From positions 6,262,001 to 6,326,000 of the forward strand of contig CM082582.2 of assembly GCA_040954595.2 (NCBI GenBank): 64,000 nt of DNA, read 5' to 3'. The notes beneath the pieces are model-generated. The model was not told the DNA's origin. It ran no database searches and worked only from the letters and a program-made list of their open reading frames with translations. Positions 24,801 to 36,415 of the stretch are shown piece by piece; the stretch's first letter is position 1, and each line of letters starts with the position of its first letter. The stretch is from Balanoglossus misakiensis (lineage: Eukaryota; Hemichordata). The position numbers were made by a program, and so were the translations under genes.

Positions 24801-27800
24801 CCTCGAAAATGCTTTATTATTATACACACGCTCTGATAATATTTTTATAGATATTACTGATGTTTTTGTACATTTTACCACAGTCATTTCAAGTGATGGA
24901 ACACTTGAAATTTAACAGAGACACTGATAATTACATCTACACACTTAATGGACAGAGGAACTGGCAGATTGCTTCAGTCTGTGATACTCACAAAAGACGC
25001 AATTTACGTCCGTGTGAATCACACTTTCTGTTTGGCGAAGCAATGGATGACAGAATATGTCGTGATGAACCCGACAACAATTTGTTCACGCCACAGTTTG
25101 CATTTGAAGATGCTGACTGGCTGAAGATAAAAGTTACCATGGCGACTGATATGTACTAGAGGCACTGTACTCAATGAGCAACAGATGTGTGAACTGCACT
25201 AAATATAAATGAATTCACTCAACTGATATAACATACTGGATGAGCACAGTCTGCTTTTGTAGATAATTTTCTTTTCTAAAAAAATCATCTACCATGAAAT
25301 ACAAACTTAGATGTTTTTTGAGTCCCACTTTAGAGAGGCACATTATCCACACCACATGCAAAAGTATAGGGCAGACTCATGGAATTTTTTAGATATCCGC
25401 AAATTGACTAAGAGCTATTAAAAATTATTTTTGTTAGGGGACACACTGCTGCCAAGGTTATGAATTCACATCAATAGAAAATGGAAGTTCACCTGCACAA
25501 AAGGCATGTATCGATCGCTGGTGTCCTAACCGAACAAACACCATTAGCAGCCCACACAATAGACAAACGCTTCAATAATATGAAGTTGGCGTTTACTAAC
25601 ACTTAAACTACTGGGGGTACTTCTCCTTTGCAGAATGCTGATCACTACTTGGTCTGGGAATTTCTGTTTCATAATAAAAGGGCGTTGGTGTTTCTCATGT
25701 CAAAGTAATGGTCATCGCAATTAAAATGTAAACTGCTCTTCTGAAATACACATTACATTTTATAATTTGTGTAATTTCCACACATTAATTCCAAGGACAG
25801 CTTATCTGGATCTGTGCACAGTGTATACAGAGGCCAGATAACCATTGAAATTTCGGAAATACTGCTACACTGGAGTATGGCATTCGGTCTTGTAAGTTGT
25901 ATCATTGGAACCTGGCGTTTGATTTACTACTTACAAGTGGACCATTTGACAGTCAGAAAGCAACCACACCCTTTGTTAAGGTCATTACAATGTTGATCTT
26001 CTCGACACCAAATGACACACACACATGTCTACGCCATGCAGTTTTCAAAATGAAATCCGCACAGCCTTCGAATATACATTCAGCAGACAACAGAATGTTG
26101 ACAGGGACATAAGCGTTTCTTCAAATGAATCGGTGAAGTGCATTTTGCTTGAGTGGCAGATCAAAAGAGGTTTATCAAGTCTATAACTGATTTTGTTGGT
26201 AAACCTAAACAGCAGGGTTTCACTAGTCATCTGAAGCTGACAGGTTACATTGTACTTGTACCTTGACTTCTTGCTACATGCACAGCCTTTGAAATTATCA
26301 CAACAAGAATTTGCTTTTGAAAACACTGAAACTGCATTTTTGAATTTCAAATACACCAACAAAAGAAAGATGAACAACATCATCACAAGCAGACTGCACT
26401 CTGGGCCAGTCACATATCAGTGATGACGTTTTTAATTAATTTGGTTGAGAACTCCACTGAAAACCTTAGCTATATGTACATCCCTGCAAGCAATGCAGTG
26501 AATCACTGTTGCTAGGTATTTTCTATTTACCTAGGAACACAAACAGGGATGCTGTTCTCCAAGTCATCCATCACGAGCATTCAGACCATTCCCACGGTAT
26601 CTAACATGACACATGACTTATTATATTCTACATCAAACCACACAAGATTAGTTCCATCATCCCACATTACCCAAATTAAAACCATAGTCGTAAACCACAA
26701 CCTCTTTATGGCAACAGTTTCTTCTCTCTCTGTGGATCAGAGATACCAGCAGATGACTTGTCCTAAAAATCATTACAATGTATTTCAAATTTCCAACAAT
26801 GTATGGTTCCAATAACTTGCTTTTCAAAAGTAGCTTAGGTCAGGAAAATATATTTTTTGTTGTTGAGATTTTAGAATTCTAAGTCTCATACTTTTATTCA
26901 TGTTAATTCTCATGTAAATTTAATTATCTTATGACATTTACTTTGTTCTGCATTTATTTGGCTATAGGGTTAAGATCGGTACATAAAAATGAGGGTAGGC
27001 AGTTATCTTCAGTAGCACTATACAAAGGGTTGCCAGTTTCATTCAACAAACATGACCTATACATATCCATTAACATTCCAATTTCACTTAGCAAACAGAC
27101 TGAAGTAATTGTTATATTGCAATAAATTAAAGATTGCTGTTAACGTTACATTGTATTAGTCAGTGAGGAATTTGATTATTTCCCTGAATGATTTCTTGGA
27201 ATCGAGGAACCTCCAAGGACATATCAATGTCTTTGAACTACATGTAATTACAATGCCAGATTGGAAATTGCAAGATGGGCAAACAATGTGTCTGCAAAGG
27301 TTCACAACAGATTGAGAGGGGGAATATGTATATTTTGCACAATTATCAACCCTGACTAGTATTTTTAATGACATATAACAAGACTGAAAACACCTGTAGT
27401 GTTCACTGTTCATATTAATGCAAAGTGGTATATTACACTTATATAATTTGATTGTATTCGTATTAAAGCTTCGTTGATGACACAACTGATTATAATACAT
27501 TCCATTTTTATATCATGATAATTATTGATTTTTTTTTACAAATGATTTACTATCAACTAAAAAAATATTTATTTTGCGGCGATATAGGTGAATCAGTACA
27601 ATAACACTGTGGGCGGATTGATTGACAGCTGCTATTGAATATACGTTCACCATATGAATACCTGAACACACAGCAAGGCAGAATAATGTCAAACAAGTGG
27701 CATTATTATCAACACATTCTCCGAGTTTGGTCATTGTCTTCAGCTAAACAACGCGTTTTCGGGTCGTTCCCGTTACAAACGACAGATATGGACTGATTGT

Positions 27801-28194
27801 CCAGGCCCCTTGGCCGACCTAGTAACAGTTACTATAATCAACCATTCAACTGCATAACAAAAACCATTCATTTATTATGCGGTACGGTGTACACTATGCA
27901 AACTACAAATCGTTGTATAGAATGCATTTATGACCTCTTAACAGGGGATGCCCGGTCATTGTAAGGTAGCAGGCTAAAAACGGAGGCGTTCTCTACAAAA
28001 ACCACACACAGTCGGTCACTCACAGCGATGCGGTAGGACTTCCAAAAATAACGAACGACTTACCCGCTCTTCGTCTTTCTCGGAGCGTAGGAAGTTGCCG
28101 TCTTGTTCGCGTCCTTGCTTTTGCTCTTTCGCGGCGAATTCGTACAAAATTTGGTTTCGACTTCGTCCAACAAGTCGTCAATGTCGTCCTCCAT
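21815..28194 (-). CDS. CFAP418: Cilia- and flagella-associated protein 418 (C8orf37 homologue)
   Basis: CFAP418 is a ciliary base/photoreceptor protein; human mutations cause retinal dystrophy and a Bardet-Biedl-type disease. Four exons on the minus strand: 28194-28064, 22746-22549, 22289-22141, 21921-21815. Phases agree and give 194 residues against 207 in human. The N terminus [17 protein letters not shown] matches the family's acidic start. Exon 2 carries [11 protein letters not shown] and [10 protein letters not shown]. Exon 3 carries [12 protein letters not shown] and [14 protein letters not shown]. The last exon carries [11 protein letters not shown] and WVCGRH. The Arg and Gln of RAYACQ correspond to human Arg177 and Gln182, both reported disease positions (from memory), and both are kept. 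Intron 1 is 5.3 kb. The gene is head to head with eIF6, and its 3' exons are duplicated downstream. Confidence 0.93.
22747..28063 (-). other. Intron 1 of CFAP418
   Basis: I see no nested gene. ORFs are short, AT-rich and without domains. Poly-G (about 24424) and scattered CA/GT tracts are the only simple features. A small exon-like ORF near 27.7 kb was considered and set aside. Confidence 0.55.
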
Positions 28195-28623
28195 CGTGGA
28201 CCAGGAATAAATCAAGCACTTTGTACACAAACCAGTTGAAAAGGGATCCGTTTCGAACCCAGTTTCATAGCTTTCTGCTCCAGCCGAACAGCGCTATCCA
28301 AATGACCTTTGACACAGGCTGTTTTCGTTGCTAGTCTATAGAGGGCGCTCGTCTTCGAACTAACAGCCCATCCTTGAGAGGCTGACACCTCTCCCCATGA
28401 ATGGGTTGTTCCAAAACAACAGGAACTGATGACGAATCGGGGTTATTGCGCAAGTGGCGTGCAAGTGAGGTTGTTGAGAAATAGAAGTCAGTCTCTGAAA
28501 AGATCACTGTCGCCAGTCTTGAGTTAGTTTGGAGGAAGAACAGTTTCCATTTCGTTAACAGCGAGAAATCTTACAGCGAATTTATTATCACTCGTGTCCA
28601 GTGTAAGGCGTTTACCCTAAATC
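28195..28623. promoter_or_regulatory. Divergent promoter region between CFAP418 and eIF6
   Basis: The two start codons point away from each other and are 429 bp apart, so this segment must hold both 5' untranslated regions and both promoters. No TATA box is obvious. A GAGGGCGCT core lies at 28341-28349 between the two genes. Shared regulation of a ciliary gene and a ribosome-biogenesis gene is possible but is inference. Confidence 0.7.
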
Positions 28624-30739
28624 ATGGCTGTTCGTGCACTGTTTGAAAACAGCAATGAAGTCGGCGTGTTCTCCAAGTTGACCAATGCATACTGCCTCGT
28701 TGCGATCGGTGGATCGGAAAACTTTTACAGGTATTTTACAAATATTCTCTTGGTCCAATGGGTCAGACAGTTGACCAATGCTGCATCCCATTTGACCGTA
28801 TTCACATCCTGCACTCACACTTGCAATGTCGAATGACTTGCAGTTTCACTACTCATAGCTTCAGTACCGTGGCTCGAGGTTTTGTCTGGTATTGCCTATA
28901 TTTGATGTTGTTGTACACACACATTGATGATGATGATGATGATGATTCTTACCCAAATGGTATTACCCGTAAGGATCTTGTCAAGAAGAATGTTTGCCTG
29001 TCTTCCTCGGCCATCAGTTATTCATGGATCTGCACATGTCTGTTCTTCATTTCAGTATCTTTGAGAGTGAACTGTCTGAAGTAATCCCAGTAGTACACAC
29101 CTCAGTGGCTGGATGCAGAATCATCGGTAGAATGACTGTCGGTAAGTTGCCAATATTGACTGCTATGTGTACGTTGCTATGCATACTGTCTTCTTCATGA
29201 TCTGTGATGATTTTGTAAATGTTTTGTTTACCCACAGGAAATCGGCATGGCCTGCTGGTTCCAAACTCCACAACAGATCAAGAGTTACAACACATCAGAA
29301 ATTCCCTGCCAGACAGTGTCACAATACAGAGGATTGAAGAGAGATTATCAGCATTGGGCAATGTGATTGCCTGCAATGATTATGTTGCGTTAGTTCACCC
29401 TGACCTAGACAGAGTAAGTCCATAATGATGATCTGTTGGGCACATCATTTGTCTGTCAAAGACCACTAGTTAAATTGAAAAAAAACTTCCAAGATTTGGA
29501 GCTATACTTGTTGTATGAGAAGAAATTATATGTCAGCTTTAGGAACCCATTGTCGGAAAGAAGAGCTTCACTCTCACCAAAAAAGCTCTGGCAAACTTCA
29601 ATGGGAAACTATGGAATTGTGAGCAAGACATTTAAATATTCATGAGCAATTTCACCATTGGAATTAGCCAATCACTTATCGTTTCAGAAAACGTCTTCAG
29701 TATCTGCGCAGTGCATATGTTTTGTCACAAAACTAATGTGAATCTTGCCTTTCTCTCGTCAGGAAACAGAAGAAATCCTAGCGGACGTACTGAAAGTCGA
29801 AGTATTCCGTCAGACCGTAGCAGATAATGTCTTGGTTGGAACATATTGCGCGATCAGCAATCAAGGTGCTCTGGTAGGTTGGGGGTCAAGTGCTTGGATT
29901 TTTGATCGATTAAGTGGTTAGCAGTGTGAGACGTATAGGGCTTTTCTGTGGGTACTGCATGGTCTATAACACTACTGTGATGTCGTGTGACGTTATTTCC
30001 GTTTTGCTATTGGACACAGGTTCATCCCCGCACATCGGTTGAAGACCAGGACGAATTGTCATCTTTGCTTCAAGTGCCCCTTGTGGTAAGAGCACACAGC
30101 TTTGTCATGTGAAAAAAGAAACTCAATCTCGTGAAAAGGATAAGTCGGTCACAGGACAAAATGCCTAGTTGGGCTCACTAAAAAGTGTCAGTTTCAGCAG
30201 ACCCAAACGGCTTGCTAGTATTTCACAGTAATTGGTGTTGCTTTCTGTCTATATAGGCTGGTACGGTGAACAGAGGTAGTGAGGTCATTGGCGCCGGGAT
30301 GGTGGTCAACGACTGGTGTTCCTTCTGTGGACTGGATACGACAAGTACTGAACTGTCGGTCATCGAGAGCGTTTTCAAGCTGGGTGAATCTCAGCCCAGT
30401 AAAGTGGCGACAGAGATGAGAGACACATTGATTGACAGGTAAGCTGAAGTCACTGTTCATCCAGAGAGCGGTTTTGTGGTTGTTCTTCCCCATTCCTGTA
30501 CTTACAGCTCGATTAGCTGTACAGGGCCACTATCTGCAACTTGTGATTGTTCTCCAAAGAACTAACACAGATTGGTGGCGGCCATTTTGAATATCAAATT
30601 TGAGACAATTTCGCTGTGTAAACAAAAGTGTGGACATAATTGCCACAGAGGGCGTGTACTATGATCATTCTAATCCAATGGTGACAGGAGAACACATTTT
30701 TAAAAGGTCTATTTTTTCCTGTTTTGCAGCATGACGTAG
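28624..30739 (+). CDS. EIF6: Eukaryotic translation initiation factor 6
   Basis: eIF6 binds the 60S subunit, prevents premature joining to 40S and is needed for 60S biogenesis in the nucleolus. Seven exons: 28624-28730, 29056-29141, 29238-29413, 29763-29873, 30020-30085, 30257-30438, 30730-30739. They give 245 residues, exactly the human length. Diagnostic stretches are [57 protein letters not shown] and [15 protein letters not shown], the last two spanning the pentein fold repeats. The CK1-site serines in [10 protein letters not shown] (human Ser174/175) are kept. The position of human Ser235 is Glu. The last exon adds only ten coding bases (Ser-Met-Thr-stop). AATAAA signals lie at 31048 and 31143. 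The gene is head to head with CFAP418. Confidence 0.98.
28924..28950. repeat. Short (GAT)n repeat in eIF6 intron 1
   Basis: A run of about eight GAT/TGA triplets inside the first intron of eIF6, with no visible function. Confidence 0.9.
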
Positions 30740-33700
30740 TGACATAACATCTTCAAACATAGCGGCTACTACAGGACTAAACCAGCGCACTTATGCAGTC
30801 ACAACATGACAGGATGAAAAGCTGAATATACAAGCAGGGTGTATGAAGATGCTGTAATCTTCACAAGCAGCATAACCACACAGTAACCATATGAAACGAC
30901 CATTTTATTAGTACTTTGAAAAGTTGTAGTAGGCCAGTCCCTTTTGAGAATACCTCCAGAGATATGAACTGTGGGCATCCCAGTTTTGACTGGTTGGGTT
31001 GAAATAACTTGCCTTGACAGGTCTTTATGTATTCTGCAGAAAGACCAAATAAAAGACCTGGTCTGTTCACTATTAAAATTGACTTTCATTGTAGATGTCT
31101 TGTTACCGCTGTAAAAACAATTTCCTTTGCACTGGAACCTGTAATAAAATTGTGGACTAGTTACAACTGTTCTTATATCAAAGCAGTTCTTCAAACTAAA
31201 TGGAAAATCTAACGCCATGAAGGAATTGACATAAGCATTTTTGTTTTTGAGTCACTTCTATGAAAATGTAGGGTAAACATGTACAATCATGATTCGACAT
31301 CACTTGAAAATGTGTTGAATTCTGACTAGTAGAACATTTACTGGTGGTTGAAAAAAAAACGGGCTGTTACACAGCTCATATAACTGACTTTTCTTTCTTA
31401 TACTAGTAGCATGAGTTTCTAGGATGTGTCTGAGTTTCAGTTGCAAACATTCAGACGAAATACTTTTGTTAGGGTGGGAAATTTGCAGGTTTACTATATT
31501 ATGTCAACAGCGCCCTCTTACGGGCAATTCGTGTCAAATTGTCATAAACCATGGATATTCCGAGGAAAACGGGCTTGTTCTTTTCTCGAGTAATCTATGC
31601 ATGGACACAAAGTAGTATTTTCTGGAAATAAAAACCTCAAAATTTGGAAATTATGGAAAGAATCGCTGGTGTCACTTTCCTTATTTCTGGGTGATAGTTT
31701 TGTCAAGTTGTAGATTTGTTAGATGTAAAAAGTGAAGTGGGGATCAAAGCTTGATGCCTCCAGTTTTAGTTACTGTATACATGTGGTAGGTCATTCCACA
31801 TATGCCGTGTAAGCGTCGCACAGCTCTCACGCGATTGTGGGTCATTTTGTACATTCCAATCTGCATTTTCAGTGTTTTAGTTGGTGAATATGTAAATATT
31901 AGACCAAAGTACAAAATGCGTCTTTTGCTACAATTGGAATAGCGGTATTGTGGCGTATGTCTTCTAACTTTTTTGTTGAAGTTCCGCCGTTCACTATTTC
32001 TATGGTTTGGTTGATTTACTCACACTGCGACAATCGGAGAAAAGAAATACTGATTTTACTGTATATTAAATTGTCTTCTCCTTTCACTTCCTGGACAGTT
32101 CCCACGGAGAGTGATATGTAATTTCGTTTTGAACAACAATAGGCACCTCGTAAAAGTTAAGAAGTCACGCCATAATTTCACTCTAAATATGTCACCCCAG
32201 AGGCTATTTACGCACGTCAAGAGGGCGCTGTTTACTATTGTTTTCTTCACAAAAGGCGCAGCCGAAAGTACGGAGTCAAGAAATTTAACAATAGCAACGC
32301 CAGCGCAGAGATGTGCTGTGAGGGTTGCTTGTTAGAGTCCTTTGTGCTCTTGTAGATGCCAACATACCACCTAGGAGGGATGGCAATCGTCTGCATTGTT
32401 TCTTTTCTCTTGTTTTTGACAAAGAAAATATTTATGGTGTTCATTTCAAACGCCCGGGATTTCTAAGGCCACAATCGTCGCCGTTGTACTCTGTTCGAAA
32501 TCCGTAATCGAATTCTGCGTCATTTACTGCTAAAGTTAGCTTCATTATTTTACGGACGAAATGCTACATTGAAAGACCCGAGTTCCGATAAGAATGCGTC
32601 TCTATCCTAAAATGTTATTCTGAATTCGATGTTTTCGTGGTATTTGTTGGTTGCATATAGTGCAATTTAAACTCGGGCAATTCGGCTCGAAGTATCGCAT
32701 GGTAGTGCGAAAAGCTCCTCCCCTACACTGATTTTTGTGCAATTGATCTCTCACACAACAGATTGTGTAGAGGGCCGGGGCATTAACAACCCGCCGCCAC
32801 CCCCATCTCCGTTCAAGCACAAACTCTTCAAATCTAAACACTTGTAGCCGTGAACAAACTGTATACGACAACCTGTTGATTCTGACGTTTAACCCCAGAC
32901 ATGACGTACTTGTATATGTACTTGTGATTTCAACAAGCCGCTCCCTTGAACCTCAAGCACAAAATCGATCGCGACGCTGATAACCAACCCTTGCCCTTGC
33001 ACCGGTACTGCAGCTAAACTATTTTGGGCGGTGTTCAATTTAATAGTGATCTTTACTCGGATCATTATTTAACTTGCGATCGGATGCTTTATGATACAGA
33101 CTGCTCCTCGACTCGCCCACACACTAGTGTTGGCTGCTCCTAAATCCTTATATTATATTATTCTAAGCAAAGTCACCCTTGATAGCCAGTTGGGCAAACC
33201 ATATAGAGTTAGACCAGGCCCCGGGCTCTGTGGACAAGATTAAGCCCGACGAGCGGTTCCCCTTCGCTGGGTGGGGGTAGGGGCACCCCGGGGGCATTCG
33301 ACCTAGCAATACAATCCAGGGAGTAAAGGCAGTGGCCGTGTATAGCCAGATCTGGAGATACAATACATGACGGAATATTTGATGGGTGAAAACGAATAAC
33401 AGCGCAGTAAAATCCAACAAGTATCTCCAAATTTATGACTTGTTTGTGGGCACAACATTCATGTATGCTTTGGTAACAGTGAAACACGTCCTCGTTATTT
33501 CCGAATGATGGCAATCATGCAAATATTAAGCGGAGTTAAAAGTGCATGATGTTGTATACCGCGGGGCTTGAGTGCGAAAGTTACAGTATTCAAGCACAAC
33601 TGGTGAAGCCACGGTAAATTTGTTCCGCAAACTTCCACCGTAAATCTAACGCATCAATAACGGGAATGAAAATAAATTTAAAAGATTGACGGGTTCAGCA

Positions 33701-35579
33701 CTGTAGGAAGATGAATGAATTTGACATCTAAATTGCAGAGATGAACAGTACACATGAATGCACACAGTCACCTTTACGATAACGGGTTTCTGCAGTCAAG
33801 GTACGCAGCAGCTATGTTACGCTAGCACTTAGTAAACTCGGGTAGAAATTTAAGTTTATTACTAAAAGGTTTATTTCGCCATATCGACGGAAAAATAAAA
33901 TACCAGCCTGGAGTTGGCGATGTAGGTTAGGGACATGTACACTCCATTTCCTTTATGAAGGGTACTCTTGGTTACAAATTGGTTTCCACACACCGTGTGT
34001 ACTCAACCATAACGGTGTGCGTCTTTTCAAATCGTGATGTGGGTTCTTGCGCTACCTGACAAAAATGTTCACCTACGCTACGGGGGCCTGACACGTAACT
34101 AGTACACAACCCCCTTGGGTATCAATGCTGGCTTTGTCACTTTCCTCGATCGCGATGCTTCGAAATTTAATAAGCACTTAATCACATCTGTAAACAGGCG
34201 CTGTGACTTGAACTGCACATACCTGGCAATTCTATCACGTAGCATATGGATGCATATCAATGCTTACGAAAATTTACGCTAACGTACAGTCACTCTACGC
34301 AGGTTGAACTGTGTTCTCACATATTGGTATGCCACGCTGAGGTCACAAAATGTCTCTCTCAGCTCCAACACAACGTACAGCATTTCTCGGTCACAGTATG
34401 ATATGCACTTGGCGTCCACTGGGACGGTAATAAAGTAATAAATTAAAAAATATATTGGATTATTCTCAACATATTGACATTCTCTGATAAGTCTCCAATT
34501 AGATAGTTACTGTTCGGTGACATTATGGCGTGTTTTACGGCCTGACGTCATAAAACACGTCATAAAATCTTTTGACAAGCAAAGTGAAAAGGAGCACGCT
34601 GCAGTGACGATTGTCACAGTTTAACGAGAATCTTGTCCAGACTCAGACATTAAACATTACTCCTTGACAGACGTAAATTTATTTTTACACGTTTACAAGA
34701 CAATCATTTTTTAGACTCGACTTTTAATTCACGAGGGAGAATGAAAGAGAAATTTGCATGTCCACGACAGCGGGTGCTCTTTTGAACAAAGCATGTCCAT
34801 ACATAGCATCTATACCTGCCAGCCAGACATCCTATACAGTTTACAATATTAAATACAAATCATATCATAACTATATAACTACAATTCTTGGGTTAAGCTT
34901 AATGTTATGGACGTTTTGTCAAATGCTAATACTAGTAACGGCCGACAAGGGAAATCACCATAAATCCTAACGCCAAATACCGGACACATCAGCCAGTTCA
35001 AGCAGACGAGAGAATAAATCTCACACCTTCAAGGGTCTTATTTTTCTGTTTACACTATGTCCTCATGTCAGCGACGGAAAGAGAAAGTAATGGCGTTGTG
35101 TGTCGACTCCCAATGGCTTTAACTGTTACCAAATCGACGTTTTGACACTTATTCGCCAATAAAAGGACTGTTTGCCTTTTAATCCAATCCATATAGAGAC
35201 CAGCGTCTTTTCTTTGCATACGGTAGAGACCACCGGTCCTTTGTCAAATATGCACGGGCTTCACAATAGCGAGAGCGATGTATACGTAGCTTTAACCGCG
35301 CACATTCCAAATCAATGCACAGATTTGTCCAATTTCGTCGAGGTCAACTTCGTTGTTACCTGAAATCCGTAAATTGCGAGAAACCAGACCTATAAGACCC
35401 GTGACTGTACGTCAAAAACGGGACCTACTTGCTGCACGCTCATAGCATTCACACGCAGTTTGCTTTGAATGTTTTCTCATGGACACAGGTATTAAAAATC
35501 CATTATCCATGCCCGTGGTGTCGTTTTTTCAGGGTTATACATTGACAGCACTAAATAATGGTGATAACAAAAATCCTGA
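30740..35579. other. Intergenic stretch between eIF6 and the small heat shock gene
   Basis: No gene is supported. The first 400 bases are the likely eIF6 3' untranslated region. GAGGGCGCT cores occur at 31509-31517 and 32221-32229. A GC-rich island with C/G runs lies at about 33215-33305. A hairpin with a CRE palindrome lies at 34529-34559. The end near 35.5 kb should hold the 3' end of the minus-strand small heat shock gene. Confidence 0.5.
34529..34559. promoter_or_regulatory. Hairpin with CRE palindrome
   Basis: CGTGTTTTA and TAAAACACG form a nine-base perfect stem around a 13-base loop that contains most of the CRE consensus TGACGTCA (34543-34550). A related half-site (ACGTCATAAAA) follows at once. 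It lies about 1 kb beyond the 3' end of the small heat shock gene. A regulatory role is inference. Confidence 0.35.
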
Positions 35580-36335
35580 TTATACATGGCCATTATGGTG
35601 TGTGTTGGGATCGACGCTATCGTGTTTTTGCGCGGGCTCGCTGTTCGTCGACAAGGAGGATGAAGAAGTACTTTCCGTCGCCGTTGTTGCGTCGGATTCG
35701 GAGCCCGTGTCACTGTGGCCGTCGACGACATGATTAATCTTGTCAGGTGGTTTGGACGCAACTCTTGTAATTGGTATGATCCTTTCCTTCGGTGGGGGTT
35801 TGACGGTTATTTTAGGAGCCTTTATAGACAGAATATTCTCAGGTGACAACGATGCGGTCACGGTCTCTGGTTCAACGTTCGACGGGAGCACGTACTGGCG
35901 GCTGAATTCGCGAGAAACGTAGTCAAGTCCACATACTTTCTCCTCGTGTTTTGCGTGCACGACGACGCGGTGCTCAATTCCCCGCACGACAATCTCCTCC
36001 AGTTCAAACTCGCCGACGTCCAAGAGCACTTCCCAGAACTGGTCATCGCCTTCGGAGTGACCGCTGCTCACCGACTGCACCGAGGGTGTCCTGAATAACG
36101 GCGAGCTGTCACCGAATGACATGTGCCGCCCGCCGTGCGGGTTGCTCGGGGACGCCAGCGGCGAAGAATCCCACGCCGCGGACCCGTTTCTGGAGCTGGG
36201 GTGGAACGGTGACCGCTGCGGCTGCTCGAAGGGCGACCGCAGAGGCTGTCCGTGGCTGGAGTTGGACCAGGTGAAGAAGTCGTCCAAGTTGAACGGGCTG
36301 GGAACGGGGTGTCGCCTATCACCACTGCCCGACAT
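35580..36335 (-). CDS. Small heat shock protein with alpha-crystallin domain
   Basis: An ATP-independent chaperone that binds unfolding proteins in the cytosol. Intronless, 251 residues. The alpha-crystallin domain spans about residues 99-175: it opens FWEVLLDVGEFELEEIVV and carries VVVHAKHEEK, SREFSRQYVLP and LSPENILSIKAP, the standard strand-7 core with its conserved arginine. An IPI tripeptide (187-189) fits the C-terminal I-x-I anchor used in oligomer assembly. The N terminus repeats SPF three times and DSSPL twice. The C-terminal tail is long and Ser/Thr/Asp-rich, unlike the short tails of vertebrate HSPBs. The ATG at 36335-36333 is the first in frame (the frame is open upstream but has no earlier ATG) and has A at -3. 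A TATA-like box lies about 75 bp upstream. I see no clear heat shock element nearby. Which HSPB subgroup it belongs to cannot be told. Confidence 0.93.
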   Translation of the reverse strand: MSGSGDRRHPVPSPFNLDDFFTWSNSSHGQPLRSPFEQPQRSPFHPSSRNGSAAWDSSPLASPSNPHGGRHMSFGDSSPLFRTPSVQSVSSGHSEGDDQFWEVLLDVGEFELEEIVVRGIEHRVVVHAKHEEKVCGLDYVSREFSRQYVLPSNVEPETVTASLSPENILSIKAPKITVKPPPKERIIPITRVASKPPDKINHVVDGHSDTGSESDATTATESTSSSSLSTNSEPAQKHDSVDPNTHHNGHV

Positions 36336-36407
36336 GTTGTCCACATGTACTCGTGAATTGATCACCGAGTCACATCTGGTGTTTGACTGAAACAGCCAGC
36401 TCGCGTC

Positions 36408-36415
36408 GTTTATAG
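36408..36415 (-). promoter_or_regulatory. TATA-like box of the small heat shock gene
   Basis: The minus strand reads CTATAAAC about 75 bp upstream of the ATG, which would place transcription start about 45 bp before the start codon. This compact TATA promoter is typical of intronless heat shock genes; no perfect GAAnnTTC array was found in the adjoining 350 bp. Confidence 0.5.

Noticed and set aside
27522-27734. Small minus-strand ORF starting [14 protein letters not shown] with a GT after 24 codons
   Set aside because: Exon-like at first sight, but it fits no phase with CFAP418 and no partner exon was seen.
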